Below, piece by piece: positions 45,464-54,055 of a stretch of DNA of 64,000 bases (position 1 is its first letter; every line of letters begins with the position of its first letter). The position numbers were made by a program, and so were the translations under genes. The stretch covers positions 1 to 64,000 of the forward strand of contig JANWVV010000009.1 in the NCBI GenBank assembly GCA_025055795.1. The letters are read 5' to 3'. The notes beneath the pieces are model-generated. The model was not told the origin of the DNA. It saw only the letters and a program-made list of their open reading frames with translations, and did not search any database. Source of the stretch: Gemmataceae bacterium. GTDB taxonomy: Bacteria > Planctomycetota > Planctomycetia > Gemmatales > Gemmataceae.

Positions 45464-46822
45464 ATGGAAAGTGGAAGCCTGGCGGCCCTGCTGATAGCCG
45501 CGGTGGCAGCGCTATTGATTCTACGCGGTTGGGACGTCCGGCTGGTGCTGTTGGGAGCGGCCTTGCTGCTAGGTGCTCTGACCAACGAGCTGCCCCGTGT
45601 GGTACGCACCTTTTTGTCCACCTTGGCCAACGAAAAGTTCGTTGTGCCCATCTGCTCGGCCATGGGATTTGCTTATGTATTGCGTCATACGGGTTGTGAT
45701 CAACAGTTGGTGTATTTGTTGCTACGGCCGTTGCGACCGGTTCGGGGGTTGCTCATTCCGGGTGTGATCGTGGTGGCCTTTGTGGTGAACGTTCCTGTGA
45801 TCAGTCAGACAAGCACGGCAGCTTGTGTTGGGCCGGTAGCTTTGCCGCTGCTGCGGGCAGCCGGGTATTCCGCGGCCACGGCGGGAGCGTGCCTACTGCT
45901 GGGAGCCTCGGTAGGCGGGGAATTGCTTAACCCCGGCGCCCCCGAACTGTTGACCATAGCGGCGGCCAATCCGGATCATCCCTTGGCTCCGCCTACCCTT
46001 CAAGTTCGTACGACTTTGCCACCCGTCGTTCTGACGCAATTGGTTGTGGCCCTGGTCGTCTGCTGGTTGCTGAGCCGTTGGTGGTGGCCGGCCGCCTCGG
46101 AAGCGGAGGCATCCCCGCAAAGTCGCCCCCCGCCTCCGCTGGCACGCCACCGCTGGCTACCGGCGGTGGTGCCGCTGGTACCTTTGCTCCTGCTGTTGGC
46201 CGTGGGGCCGCCTTTTGCTCTGTTCGAGGTACCGGAACAATGGCTGGTCGCAGCCAGTCCGGAAGGCAGACGCGATCCCGCTTATCACACCCGCTTGATC
46301 GGTCTGGCCATGCTGGTCGGGGTTGTCGTTGCGGCCATTGCTGTGCCCGCGTGCGCCAAGGATTGTATGCGTCTGTTTTTCGAGGGAGCCGGGTATGGCC
46401 TGGCCCAGATCGTCAGTCTGATCGTGACCGCCCACTGTTTTGGCACCGCGATGGAAGCGGCCGGTCTGGCCCGCGACCTGGGACGGTTGCTGCAAGCGGT
46501 GCCAGAGTTGCTCGTTCCGCTGGCCGCTGGCATTCCCTTGCTGTTTGCCGTACTGTGCGGCTCTGGTATGGCCAGCACCCAGAGTCTGTATGGATTTTTT
46601 CAGGAACCGGCCTTGGCATTGGGGATCGACCCGGTGGCACTCGGTGCCTTGACGGCTGTCGGTTCGGCAGCGGGTCGGACCATGTCGCCCGTGGCAGCCG
46701 TTACCCTGCTGTGTGCCCAGTTGACCGGTACGCCGCCGCTGGTACTGGCCCGTCGGGTGTGCGTCCCCCTTCTGGCTGGCATTACCGTGGTAGTTGCCCT
46801 TCGCTTGCTGGAGTGGTTGTGA
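45464..46822 (+). CDS. DcuC-type C4-dicarboxylate transporter
   Basis: The 452-residue protein has about twelve hydrophobic segments. Family-like blocks are PVISQTSTAACVGPVALPLL (about residues 110-130), LLLGASVGGELLNPGAPELL and VGSAAGRTMSPVAAVTLLCAQLTG near the C-terminus, which correspond to the repeated re-entrant hairpins of the DcuC/YfcC-type ion transporter superfamily. It probably exchanges or takes up dicarboxylates; specificity is not certain. I chose ATG 45464, which follows GGAGG. An upstream in-frame extension beginning at 45212 reads as non-coding. Its right neighbour is ftr on the opposite strand. Confidence 0.75.
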   Translation: MESGSLAALLIAAVAALLILRGWDVRLVLLGAALLLGALTNELPRVVRTFLSTLANEKFVVPICSAMGFAYVLRHTGCDQQLVYLLLRPLRPVRGLLIPGVIVVAFVVNVPVISQTSTAACVGPVALPLLRAAGYSAATAGACLLLGASVGGELLNPGAPELLTIAAANPDHPLAPPTLQVRTTLPPVVLTQLVVALVVCWLLSRWWWPAASEAEASPQSRPPPPLARHRWLPAVVPLVPLLLLLAVGPPFALFEVPEQWLVAASPEGRRDPAYHTRLIGLAMLVGVVVAAIAVPACAKDCMRLFFEGAGYGLAQIVSLIVTAHCFGTAMEAAGLARDLGRLLQAVPELLVPLAAGIPLLFAVLCGSGMASTQSLYGFFQEPALALGIDPVALGALTAVGSAAGRTMSPVAAVTLLCAQLTGTPPLVLARRVCVPLLAGITVVVALRLLEWL

Positions 46823-46981
46823 ATTGGCGGCTGGCCAACGGCCCACGCTGGACTGCCCGCGGAACTACCTACTGCTTGAACCTACTTGGCCGCTGATTGG
46901 AACAGGTTCCGTCCATCGCCGTGATGTCAATCGCTTACTAGGCCGGGCAACTAGTGACTGGGGAACAGATGGGACATAGGG

Positions 46982-47890
46982 TCAATCAGGTTGGGGTGGG
47001 GAAAACAGGCGGTGCAGGGGGATCGGATAGGGGCCGAGCTTGCCGCCATAGTTACCTGCGGAGATGCGGACCACGCCCGGCAGGCAAGCGGCGGTGATTC
47101 CGAGCCGCATGGCTTGCTCGACCGCAGCCAAGGTCAGCCCATCGATGACGATTTCGTAAACGGCATGCACACCCGTGGGCAGATGGCTGGCGACCGCCCC
47201 ACGCAAGGAAGGGCAATAGGCGTCGTTGGTGCTGGCCTTGAGAGCCTTGTATTTGCTGCCCACTTTGCTTCCGCTGCGAACGATCCCACCGGGGAATGGC
47301 AGGATGACCTCAGGGACTTGACGGATGGCCCGCACGGCCGCCTCGGCAGCCGCTAAGGCCGCAGCCTGGGAACGCCCGAGGATCAAGAAGTTGCCTCCGG
47401 CCACTCCTTTGACCGTGCCGAAGGTCTCTTCGCAGAGGAACTCGCCATCCATGGTGGGAATACGCCAATAGCGCTTGCCGTCGAGGAACTTGCTGATTTG
47501 CCAGCCGTCGCCGAAATAACGCAAGGCTCCGCCGACTTTGATGACCCGGGCTGGGTCCAGGGGCAGACCGTTGTAACAGGCCGTTGTCGCACAGGTAAGG
47601 ATGCACTGAGCCACGCGATTGACCACGGCTTTCTGTAGAGCATCCCGACTGAAAGCAAACAGCAGGATGCTGACACCGGGTCGGCCATCGGGCGTTTCGG
47701 CCGGCAGCAGGGGGCGTTCGATACCCGCTTCGGCATCGCAGCCGATCACCGAAGTGGCATAGCCGGTTGCCTGCTGGGCGGCGATGTGGGCCCATTCCGA
47801 GGTCTCGGCCGTGATGATCAAACGGGCGGCCGTCATCCCGAAAGCCTCGGCAAACGTATCCTCGATCTCCACACCGTTGAGCTGTAGCAT
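46982..47890 (-). CDS. ftr: Formylmethanofuran:tetrahydromethanopterin formyltransferase (Ftr/FhcD-type)
   Basis: Ftr moves the formyl group between methanofuran and tetrahydromethanopterin. The 302-residue protein follows archaeal and methylotroph Ftr almost end to end: LNGVEIEDTFAEAF, CDAEAGIERPL, ETPDGRPGVSIL, GGALRYFGDGWQ, GVAGGNFLILG, ALAAAEAAVRAI, FPGGIVRSGSKVGSKYKALKAS and SAGNYGGKLGPY. Length is standard (about 297-305). ATG 47890 begins LQLNGVEIED, the true N-terminus of the family. The gene diverges from fwdD over 120 bp and supplies the formyl-transfer step between the Fwd complex and the H4MPT pathway. Confidence 0.95.
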   Translation of the reverse strand: MLQLNGVEIEDTFAEAFGMTAARLIITAETSEWAHIAAQQATGYATSVIGCDAEAGIERPLLPAETPDGRPGVSILLFAFSRDALQKAVVNRVAQCILTCATTACYNGLPLDPARVIKVGGALRYFGDGWQISKFLDGKRYWRIPTMDGEFLCEETFGTVKGVAGGNFLILGRSQAAALAAAEAAVRAIRQVPEVILPFPGGIVRSGSKVGSKYKALKASTNDAYCPSLRGAVASHLPTGVHAVYEIVIDGLTLAAVEQAMRLGITAACLPGVVRISAGNYGGKLGPYPIPLHRLFSPPQPD

Positions 47891-48010
47891 TGCTACTTCC
47901 GTTTTGCAACCGTCCAGCGGGACGGGCGGGTGACTGCTGCCAGGCTGCTTCCTCGTCAACGGGGAAGGTTTTTTCTAGCATACCGTTACCCCAACTGGGA
48001 GAGGCTGCTC

Positions 48011-48385
48011 ATGCCGGACCGGTATCTGCTCATTCCCATCCGCTCCAACAAGCAAGGGGTCCAGGTGAACGTAGGCAAGGAAGGAGCGGAGTACCAGACA
48101 TTGGTCACGACCCTGACGATGCATGCCCAGGACATGCAGCAAGCTGGACTGGTGGCCGGTCAACGCGTGCGGCTGCGGACCCGCTTCGGCGAGGCCGTCT
48201 TTATCTGCCAGGAAGGGAACGTGCCACGCGGTTTGCTCCTGGTTCCTTACGGCCCGCCTACCTGTCGCTTGATGGGCGGAGACACCGATGGCACCGGGAT
48301 GCCCACTTCCAAAGGGTGGGAAGTGGAACTAGAAAAAATAGAAGAGACCGTTTCGAGCCACCCGCCGGAAAGCCCGGGAGGATAA
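48011..48385 (+). CDS. fwdD: Formylmethanofuran dehydrogenase subunit D-like protein
   Basis: The 124-residue product resembles the small molybdopterin-dinucleotide-binding subunit FwdD of archaeal formylmethanofuran dehydrogenase. It shares the PRGLLLVPYGPP segment and GGDTDGTGMPTSKGWEVELE near the C-terminus (FwdD: YGPWAN...DTDSTGMPKFKG). The subunit clamps the tungsten- or molybdenum-pterin cofactor of FwdB from above. It starts at ATG 48011 after GGGAGAGG. The presence of this subunit suggests a true metal-dependent dehydrogenase. It is upstream of a 44-codon ORF and fwdB on the same strand. Confidence 0.85.
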   Translation: MPDRYLLIPIRSNKQGVQVNVGKEGAEYQTLVTTLTMHAQDMQQAGLVAGQRVRLRTRFGEAVFICQEGNVPRGLLLVPYGPPTCRLMGGDTDGTGMPTSKGWEVELEKIEETVSSHPPESPGG

Positions 48386-48392
48386 AGCGGCG

Positions 48393-48527
48393 ATGTCTGC
48401 TCCTGATGTCCGGATAACGAGCGTTACCGATCCGGCAGCGGCCGTGCCGCCCTGGCAAGAAATTGCCCCGGGGCGTTTCATGCCGCGGCGGATCCGGGGA
48501 AGTTTGCGAGGCCGCGTACTAGGGTGA
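48393..48527 (+). CDS. 44-residue basic small protein between fwdD and fwdB
   Basis: A short ORF opens 8 nt after the fwdD stop, with GGAGG 13 nt before its ATG. It ends at TGA 48525-48527. The N-terminal part has hydrophilic residues and Pro-Pro-Trp; the C-terminal part is strongly basic (PGRFMPRRIRGSLRGRVLG), which would suit RNA, phosphate or polyglutamyl binding. No family is recognised. Position and a ribosome site favour real translation. A 19-bp palindrome begins 14 bp after the stop. Confidence 0.5.
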   Translation: MSAPDVRITSVTDPAAAVPPWQEIAPGRFMPRRIRGSLRGRVLG

Positions 48528-48541
48528 ACGTTTGCCCTGCC

Positions 48542-48560
48542 GCCGTCCGGTCCGGACGGC
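48542..48560. repeat. GC-rich 19-bp palindrome
   Basis: GCCGTCCGG-T-CCGGACGGC has perfect 9-bp arms. In RNA it folds as an 8-bp stem with a 3-nt loop. No T-tract follows, so it is not a standard terminator. It may slow transcription or protect an mRNA end between the small ORF and fwdB. Confidence 0.5.
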
Positions 48561-48751
48561 CCGACGACAACGGCCTCCGCCCCACAGCTACCGGTTGCTC
48601 CCCCTCCAGCGCAAATGCCTGACGGAGAGCAGCCACTGCCATAGTATTGCCCGGCGCTGCCATCGGTGGCTTGCTGCTATGGCCCTGGACCGCTGGTGAA
48701 TGGTGGTTGGCGGACGCCCCGATATCGAACCTGCCCGAGGAGCGGCTGGTT

Positions 48752-50083
48752 ATGGAACTATCCGTCGTTCAGAACGCCGTATGCACCTTTTGTGGTTGTG
48801 TCTGCGACGACATCGAGCTTCATGCCGATGGCCAGCGGATCGTTGAGACCAAACGGGCATGCATTCTGGGCGAGGCCTGGTTCAAGCACCACACGGCGGA
48901 ACGTCTGTACCCTGCGGCTCTGATCGACGGACGGGAAGCCTCTCTCGAAGAGGCGATTGCTTGTGCCGCTGAAATTCTGGAGCGTGCCGATCTGCCCCTC
49001 ATCTACGGCTTGAGCAACATCACCTGCGAGGCTCAGCGTGAAGCGGTCTGGCTGGCCGAGACGGTAGGGGCCGTCATCGATAGCCACACCTCGCTTTGAC
49101 ATGGCCCGACCGAAATCGCTGCCCAGTTGGGTGGCAAGGTTTCCTGCACGTTGGGTGAAGTCAAAAATCGGGCAGATTTGATCATCTACTGGGGGGGCAA
49201 TCCAGCCGAGTGCCATCCACGGCACTTTACCCGTTATACGCTGACTCAGAAGGGGAAATTCACACCGCGCGGCCGCAAGGACCGCACCATGGTACTGGTA
49301 GACATCCGGGAAACCCCAAGTGCCAAAGCGGCCGACATCTTCCTGCAGATCCGCCCCGGCAAGGACTTTGAAGTCCTGACCATCCTGCGGGCTCTGATCA
49401 AAGGACAGGCAGTGGAGGCGGAAGCGGTGCGGCCAACCGGCCTGACTCTGGAACAACTGCAAGACCTGGCTCAGCGGCTGAAAAAGGCCCGTTTCGGTGT
49501 CCTGTTTTTTGGCATGGGCTTGTCGATGACCCGCGGCAAGCACATGAACAGTGCCGCTGCCTTGACGTTGGCCGCTGAACTGAACGCCTTCACCAAGTTT
49601 GTGGCCATGCCGATGCGGGGCCATGGCAACGTGACCGGTGCCGACGTCGTGCTCCGTTACACCACGGCCTATCCGTTTGGTGTGTCCTTGTCGCGGGGTT
49701 ATCCCCGCTTCAATCCGGGTGAATTCTCCACCGTCGACCTGCTCGTGCGTGGCGATACCGATGCCACCCTGGTGGTCGGGGCTGATCCTGGAGCCACCAT
49801 GCCCCAGCCGGCCATCGAACATCTGCGTCGCACGCCGACAATTGTCCTGGATCCCAAGGTCACGCATACCAGCCGGCTGGCCAAAGTGCACATTACCACC
49901 GCTGCCACGGGTATCAGCGCCCCCGGCACCGTCTATCGCATGGATGAAATCCCCCTGCCGTTACGCCCCATCTTGCACTCCCCCTATCCCACCGACGAGC
50001 ACGTCATCCGTTCCATCCGCCAGACCATCCAGAACCGGGGCGGTGGCTTTCTGCCCACGCCGGACCACTTGCAAATCGCCTAA
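48752..50083 (+). CDS. fwdB: Formylmethanofuran dehydrogenase subunit B with in-frame TGA as selenocysteine
   Basis: FwdB is the catalytic tungsten/molybdenum subunit that interconverts CO2 and formate before formyl transfer to methanofuran. Reading through TGA 49097-49099 gives 443 residues, close to known FwdB. Cys11, Cys14, Cys18 (CTFCGCVC) and Cys37 form the [4Fe-4S] site. The TGA is residue 116 and is followed by HGP, exactly where FwdB has Cys or Sec before HGP. The frame then continues with CTLGEVKNRADLIIYWGGNP and CHPRHFTRYT, both classic FwdB blocks, without further stops. ATG 48752 follows GAGGAG at about 9 nt. Standard gene calling would split the gene in two. A nonsense mutation or sequencing error is the alternative, but the position, the hairpin and the intact rest favour recoding. 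Confidence 0.9.
49112..49143 (+). promoter_or_regulatory. Bacterial SECIS-like hairpin in fwdB mRNA
   Basis: Starting 12 nt after the TGA, GAAAUC (49112-49117) pairs with GGUUUC (49138-49143) and GCUGCCC (49118-49124) with GGGUGGC (49129-49135), leaving an AA bulge at 49136-49137. This gives 13 pairs, three of them G-U, capped by AGUU. The loop has a G in its second position, 27 nt after the TGA, which fits the general bacterial SECIS model for SelB binding. Confidence 0.7.
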
Positions 50084-50451
50084 ACCATCCGTCTGTCGCG
50101 GTTGTAGATAGCCGTCGCCGTTGGGGTGCGGTGTTCCTTAGAGGGGCCTAGTGGCTTTTTTGAGTGGCATCCCCTGCCTCGGGGCAAGGTCGCTGCCGTG
50201 GGTGATTCCGTTACCGCTGGTTCCCTGCCGGGGCAGATGGACGCCGTTTTTATCTAGAAGCGACAGAGCGTGGCTGTCCAGAGCAGGGGAAATAACGTTC
50301 CGAGCAGTGAGGTGGGCGATTTTTAATAGTCTGGCCATTGCCAAAACCTGGCCCCAGGCTTAGGTTTTCTGACGCTGACACCCGGTCACCAAGACATGGT
50401 AGCGGTCGGATCGCCAAAGTTGCCTCTGTTCCCTCTCCGGAGAGTTTTGCA
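50084..50451. other. 368-bp gap after fwdB
   Basis: No gene is supported between fwdB and the sialate-esterase-like gene. I saw no FwdA or FwdC coding sequence and no clear terminator. Confidence 0.35.
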
Positions 50452-51969
50452 ATGTCTCTGTCACGCCTGCTGACGGCTGTGGGATGCCTGTGGTGGGTCA
50501 GTTTGCCCAGCGTGCGGGCCGACGTCACTCCGCATCCGTTGTTTTCGGATCACATGGTCTTCCAGCAGGGCATGCCCCTGCGTGTGTGGGGCAAGGCACA
50601 GCCCGGGGAAAAAGTAACGGTCCGCCTGCAGCGCGAGGAGCAACCGCCCATCACGGCAGCTACCAATGCAGACGATCAGGGCCGCTGGAGCGTTGAACTG
50701 CCTGCTCAGAAAGCCGGCACCGGCTGGACTCTTACCATCCAAGGGCACAACACCCTCACCTTCAACAATGTGGCCATTGGCGAAGTCTGGATATGTTCCG
50801 GTCAGTCCAACATGCAGTGGGAGCTGTGGCGCCTGACCAAAGACGACCAGGGGAAAAAGGTAGCCGCTCAGGCCCGGCATCCGCATATCCGCTTATTCAC
50901 CGTTCCACGACGCCCGGCTCTGACACCCCAAGAGGACTTCCCCGTCCAAACCGTGACCCGGGCCAAAGAGTATACCGTGGTCTTTGGTCGTTGGCAGGAA
51001 TGTACGCCGGAAACCGCCTACGAGTTTTCCGCTGTCGCCTACTTTTTCGGTCGGGACCTGGAAAAAGCCTTGCATGTACCTATCGGCTTGATTGCCACCA
51101 ACTGGGGCGGCACCGTCTGCGAGGCCTGGACCAGCCTGGAAGCTCTCGACAAAGTGCCCTCGCTCAAATATCTGGCCGACCGTGCACGCCAGGCCCAGCA
51201 GAACAACCCTTCCGACAAAAAGGGGCTCAATCCCAACATTCCGACCGTGCTGTTCAATGGCATGATCCATCCCTTGCTGAAGTTCCCCGTGCGCGGAGCC
51301 ATCTGGTATCAGGGCGAATCGAATGCTCCCCGGGCCTTCGAATACCGTACCCTCTATCCCACGATGATCCAGGATTGGCGTCAGCGGTGGGGAGGTGATT
51401 TCCCCTTCCTGGGCGTTCAGCTGGCCCCTTACTGGGACGGCAATTCCGACGGCGTCCGTTACGCCGAATTACGGGATGCCCAATTGTTGGCCACCAAAAT
51501 ACTGCCCAAGGTAGGACTAGCGGTCATCACCGATGCCGGGGACGAAAAAGACATTCATCCTCAGCAGAAGGAACCGGTGGGTGCTCGCCTGGCCTTAGCC
51601 GCTCGCGCTTTGGCCTATGGTGAAAAGATTGTCTACAGTGGTCCGATCTTCCGCGAAGCCAGGTTTGAAGGCAAAAAGGCGGTGCTGTCGTTCGATCACG
51701 TTGGCGGTGGACTGGTCGCCCGGGACGGGCCCCTGACCGGCTTTACCGCTTGCGGGACCGATCGCATTTTCCGTCCGGCCAAGGCCGTCATTGAAGGGGA
51801 CACCGTCGTCGTGACCTGCGACGACGTGGATCAGATCGTGGCTGTCCGCTACGGCTGGGTCAATTTTGCCAGGCCACCGTTGAATCTGTTCAACAAAGAA
51901 GGTCTGCCGGCCTCCCCCTTCCGCACGGACGATTTTCCCCTCACCACTCAGCCCAAGGACAAAAAATAG
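50452..51969 (+). CDS. Sialate O-acetylesterase-like SGNH hydrolase, exported
   Basis: The 505-residue exported protein has a signal peptide (SLSRLLTAVGCLWWVSLPSVRA) and then a beta-rich start, LFSDHMVFQQGMPLRVWG. The SGNH block I has the nucleophile Ser in WICSGQSNMQWEL, and GAIWYQGESNA and a late DEKDIHPQQKEPVGARLA give the other blocks. This is the SASA-type esterase family that deacetylates sialic acid or plant polysaccharides; with sulfatases it fits glycan breakdown. ATG 50452 has GGAGAG in front and precedes the signal peptide. Confidence 0.87.
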   Translation: MSLSRLLTAVGCLWWVSLPSVRADVTPHPLFSDHMVFQQGMPLRVWGKAQPGEKVTVRLQREEQPPITAATNADDQGRWSVELPAQKAGTGWTLTIQGHNTLTFNNVAIGEVWICSGQSNMQWELWRLTKDDQGKKVAAQARHPHIRLFTVPRRPALTPQEDFPVQTVTRAKEYTVVFGRWQECTPETAYEFSAVAYFFGRDLEKALHVPIGLIATNWGGTVCEAWTSLEALDKVPSLKYLADRARQAQQNNPSDKKGLNPNIPTVLFNGMIHPLLKFPVRGAIWYQGESNAPRAFEYRTLYPTMIQDWRQRWGGDFPFLGVQLAPYWDGNSDGVRYAELRDAQLLATKILPKVGLAVITDAGDEKDIHPQQKEPVGARLALAARALAYGEKIVYSGPIFREARFEGKKAVLSFDHVGGGLVARDGPLTGFTACGTDRIFRPAKAVIEGDTVVVTCDDVDQIVAVRYGWVNFARPPLNLFNKEGLPASPFRTDDFPLTTQPKDKK

Positions 51970-52279
51970 TTTGCTTCTAGTTACCCTCTTTGCCCGGCAC
52001 TAGGGTGTTCCGGTGGGGATTGCTGTTCCCTCCGGATCGTTTTTATTTCCGATCGTCCTTAATTTTCCGTAGGTGCCTGAAGCAGGATCGCTACGGGGGG
52101 CAAAATCAGCGACAACAAAAGAGGCCAAGGCCTCAGGTCAAGTCAGAAAGCCGGACGCTCGCTCCCGGGAAGGGATATGTGTGATTTTCTTTGCCCTAGT
52201 CCGCTGCGGATGAGGCGGCGAAGCATCTGGGCCTTTAAGCCCGCACGTGTGGATTACTGTGCATCCTCTGGTAGCAAGT
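51970..52279. other. 310-bp convergent gap
   Basis: Separates the esterase gene (plus) from pyrH (minus), both ending here. A weak GGGC-TTAAAG-GCCC hairpin lies near 52230, without a T-run. No gene is seen. Confidence 0.3.
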
Positions 52280-53020
52280 TCAGGCACTAATGAGGGTGCC
52301 GATGCGATGACCGGCGATGGCCCGTTCGATGGCCCCTTCGTGTTTGTAGTTGAAAATGAGAATGGGCAGGCGTGCCTGACGACACATTTCGAAGGCACCA
52401 ATATCCATTACCCGTAATCCTTCGCGGATGACCTGTTCGTAAGTCAGGTGATCGTACTTGACGGCGTTGGGGTCCAGCTCCGGGTCGGCGGTGTAAACGC
52501 CATCGACACGGGTGGCTTTCAGCACGATGTCGACTTCCAGCTCGGTGCCACGCAGGGCGGCAGCCGTATCAGTGGTCACGAAGGGATTGCCCGTGCCGGC
52601 GGCCAGGATGACGATACGCCCCTTTTCCAGGTGCCGGAGGGCGCGGCGGCGGATAAACGGCTCGGCTACCGTTTCCATACGAATAGCCGACAACAAACGC
52701 GTTTCCAGACCAAGTGCTTCCAAGGTATCCTGCAGGGCCAGGCCGTTCATGACGGTGGCCAGCATGCCCATGTAGTGGGCGGTGGCCGGCTTGATCGTCT
52801 CGCCGCCGGCAGTAAACTGGGCCCCGCGTAACAGGTTGCCTCCGCCAACTACCACAGCCAGTTGCACACCCCGCTGATGGACACGCTGCAACTGGACGGC
52901 GATGTGGCGCACTTCGTCCAGATTGATTCCCAATCGGCTGCCGCCGTAGCCGAGCGCCTCGCCGCTCAGCTTGAGTAATACGCGGCGGTACTTCGGTGTC
53001 AACAAATGCGTCTCGGGCAT
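52280..53020 (-). CDS. pyrH: UMP kinase
   Basis: PyrH phosphorylates UMP to UDP with ATP. The 246-residue amino-acid-kinase-fold protein has RVLLKLSGEALGYGG at the start, VVVGGGNLLRGAQ, ADYLGMLATVMN-like HYMGMLATVMNGLALQD, AAGTGNPFVTTDTAAALR and VYTADPELDPNA. ATG 53020 begins PETHLLTPKYRRVLLKLSG, the usual N-terminus; the upstream extension is non-coding. The normal neighbours tsf and frr are absent. Confidence 0.95.
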   Translation of the reverse strand: MPETHLLTPKYRRVLLKLSGEALGYGGSRLGINLDEVRHIAVQLQRVHQRGVQLAVVVGGGNLLRGAQFTAGGETIKPATAHYMGMLATVMNGLALQDTLEALGLETRLLSAIRMETVAEPFIRRRALRHLEKGRIVILAAGTGNPFVTTDTAAALRGTELEVDIVLKATRVDGVYTADPELDPNAVKYDHLTYEQVIREGLRVMDIGAFEMCRQARLPILIFNYKHEGAIERAIAGHRIGTLISA

Positions 53021-53266
53021 GGTACGGCCGTTATACGAACACCTTGCCGACTTGCCAGACGTCTGTTTCGATAACCCCTCCTGGTGCCAATCCCTCCTGC
53101 ACCTCAAAGGGGATGCACCTTCCACCACTTGACCCCTCTGCCCGCTCGACTGAGGGTGGCACAGCCCATCGCTTCGTCCGTGACCGGCTGCCTGGCTCCC
53201 AACGGGCTGAACAGATAGGGCCATAACATTGTCGTCCCTAAGAGGACCGCAGATCAGTTGAACTTG

Positions 53267-54055
53267 TCATGCTTTCAGACCGCTGGGGACCTGACAACCG
53301 CCGATGCCCAAGGCAAACATCAGCATCAGCATGAAGCTGAGAATGACCGCCGCTACAATCCGCAGCACCAGTGGCTGCTCCGTACGCAGATAACCGACAC
53401 ATCCTAACCCCAACAACACGAAACCGAACAATTGGCCATAACGGTCCCACCATTGGGAGCGAATGTTGCTGATACGCGTTTGTTCAGCCTCCAGACGGGC
53501 AATCTCGATCTTGCGTTCATACTCCTGCCGGATCTTACGCTGGCGATCTTCAACGCTGCGGCGTTCTTCCTCTCGCAGATCGGCGAAATTTCTTCCCGGG
53601 GGAAGCAGATTCTGCAGTTCCCGTTTCTGATCCAATTCCAGTTGATCCACTCGGGCTTGAGCCCGACGGGTTGCGGCTTCCCCGATCGGCACCATGTAGG
53701 TGAACACAATAACCAGGAAAAGACCCAGCAGAAACAGCAGCGTGGCCAGGCCACTTGCCAGACTGGAAGTCACACTGGACGACAAACCAAAAGGTTGCTG
53801 CATCGTCAGAGTATCACTGAACGGAGCCGACCCAGACATCTCGATCATCCCCCCTCCAGAGGTTGCGGGGCCAGACGTCGCTGCCGGTCCGGAACTGCCA
53901 GTGCCGGCTAATGTCGCTGGGAACTCCGGACCGCGGATCAGCCCGTCAGTGGTTATCGCCAGCGCCACGCCACACCGCTTGCAGCGTACCCGCCGTCCGA
54001 CGTCGTTAGGGGTTATCGCATAAACCGTACCACAGGCAGGGCAGGTGTTATTCAT
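53267..54055 (-). CDS. MJ0042-type zinc-ribbon membrane protein
   Basis: The 262-residue protein opens with a CPACGTVYAITPNDVGRRVRCKRCG zinc ribbon (two CxxC pairs), a type common in planctomycetes. A Gly/Ser/Ala/Thr-rich linker follows. A membrane segment (GLATLLFLLGLFLVIVFTYMV) precedes an Arg/Glu-rich likely coiled coil (about 130-190, EEERRSVEDRQRKIRQEYER). Two further membrane segments (LFGFVLLGLGCVGY and IVAAVILSFMLMLMFALG) end the protein. No enzyme motif is seen; the ribbon probably mediates protein or metal binding on the cytoplasmic side. Confidence 0.68.
   Translation of the reverse strand: MNNTCPACGTVYAITPNDVGRRVRCKRCGVALAITTDGLIRGPEFPATLAGTGSSGPAATSGPATSGGGMIEMSGSAPFSDTLTMQQPFGLSSSVTSSLASGLATLLFLLGLFLVIVFTYMVPIGEAATRRAQARVDQLELDQKRELQNLLPPGRNFADLREEERRSVEDRQRKIRQEYERKIEIARLEAEQTRISNIRSQWWDRYGQLFGFVLLGLGCVGYLRTEQPLVLRIVAAVILSFMLMLMFALGIGGCQVPSGLKA

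Noticed and set aside
48525-48645. Second possible TGA-Sec: the 44-residue ORF ends in TGA followed by a hairpin with a G in its loop
   Set aside because: Read-through would add a low-complexity Pro/Ala/Thr tail ending at TAG with no conserved context. The hairpin is a simple GC palindrome.
48647-48751. Upstream in-frame extension of fwdB
   Set aside because: The added residues do not resemble FwdB, and GAGGAG sits correctly for ATG 48752. The family begins near the CTFC motif.
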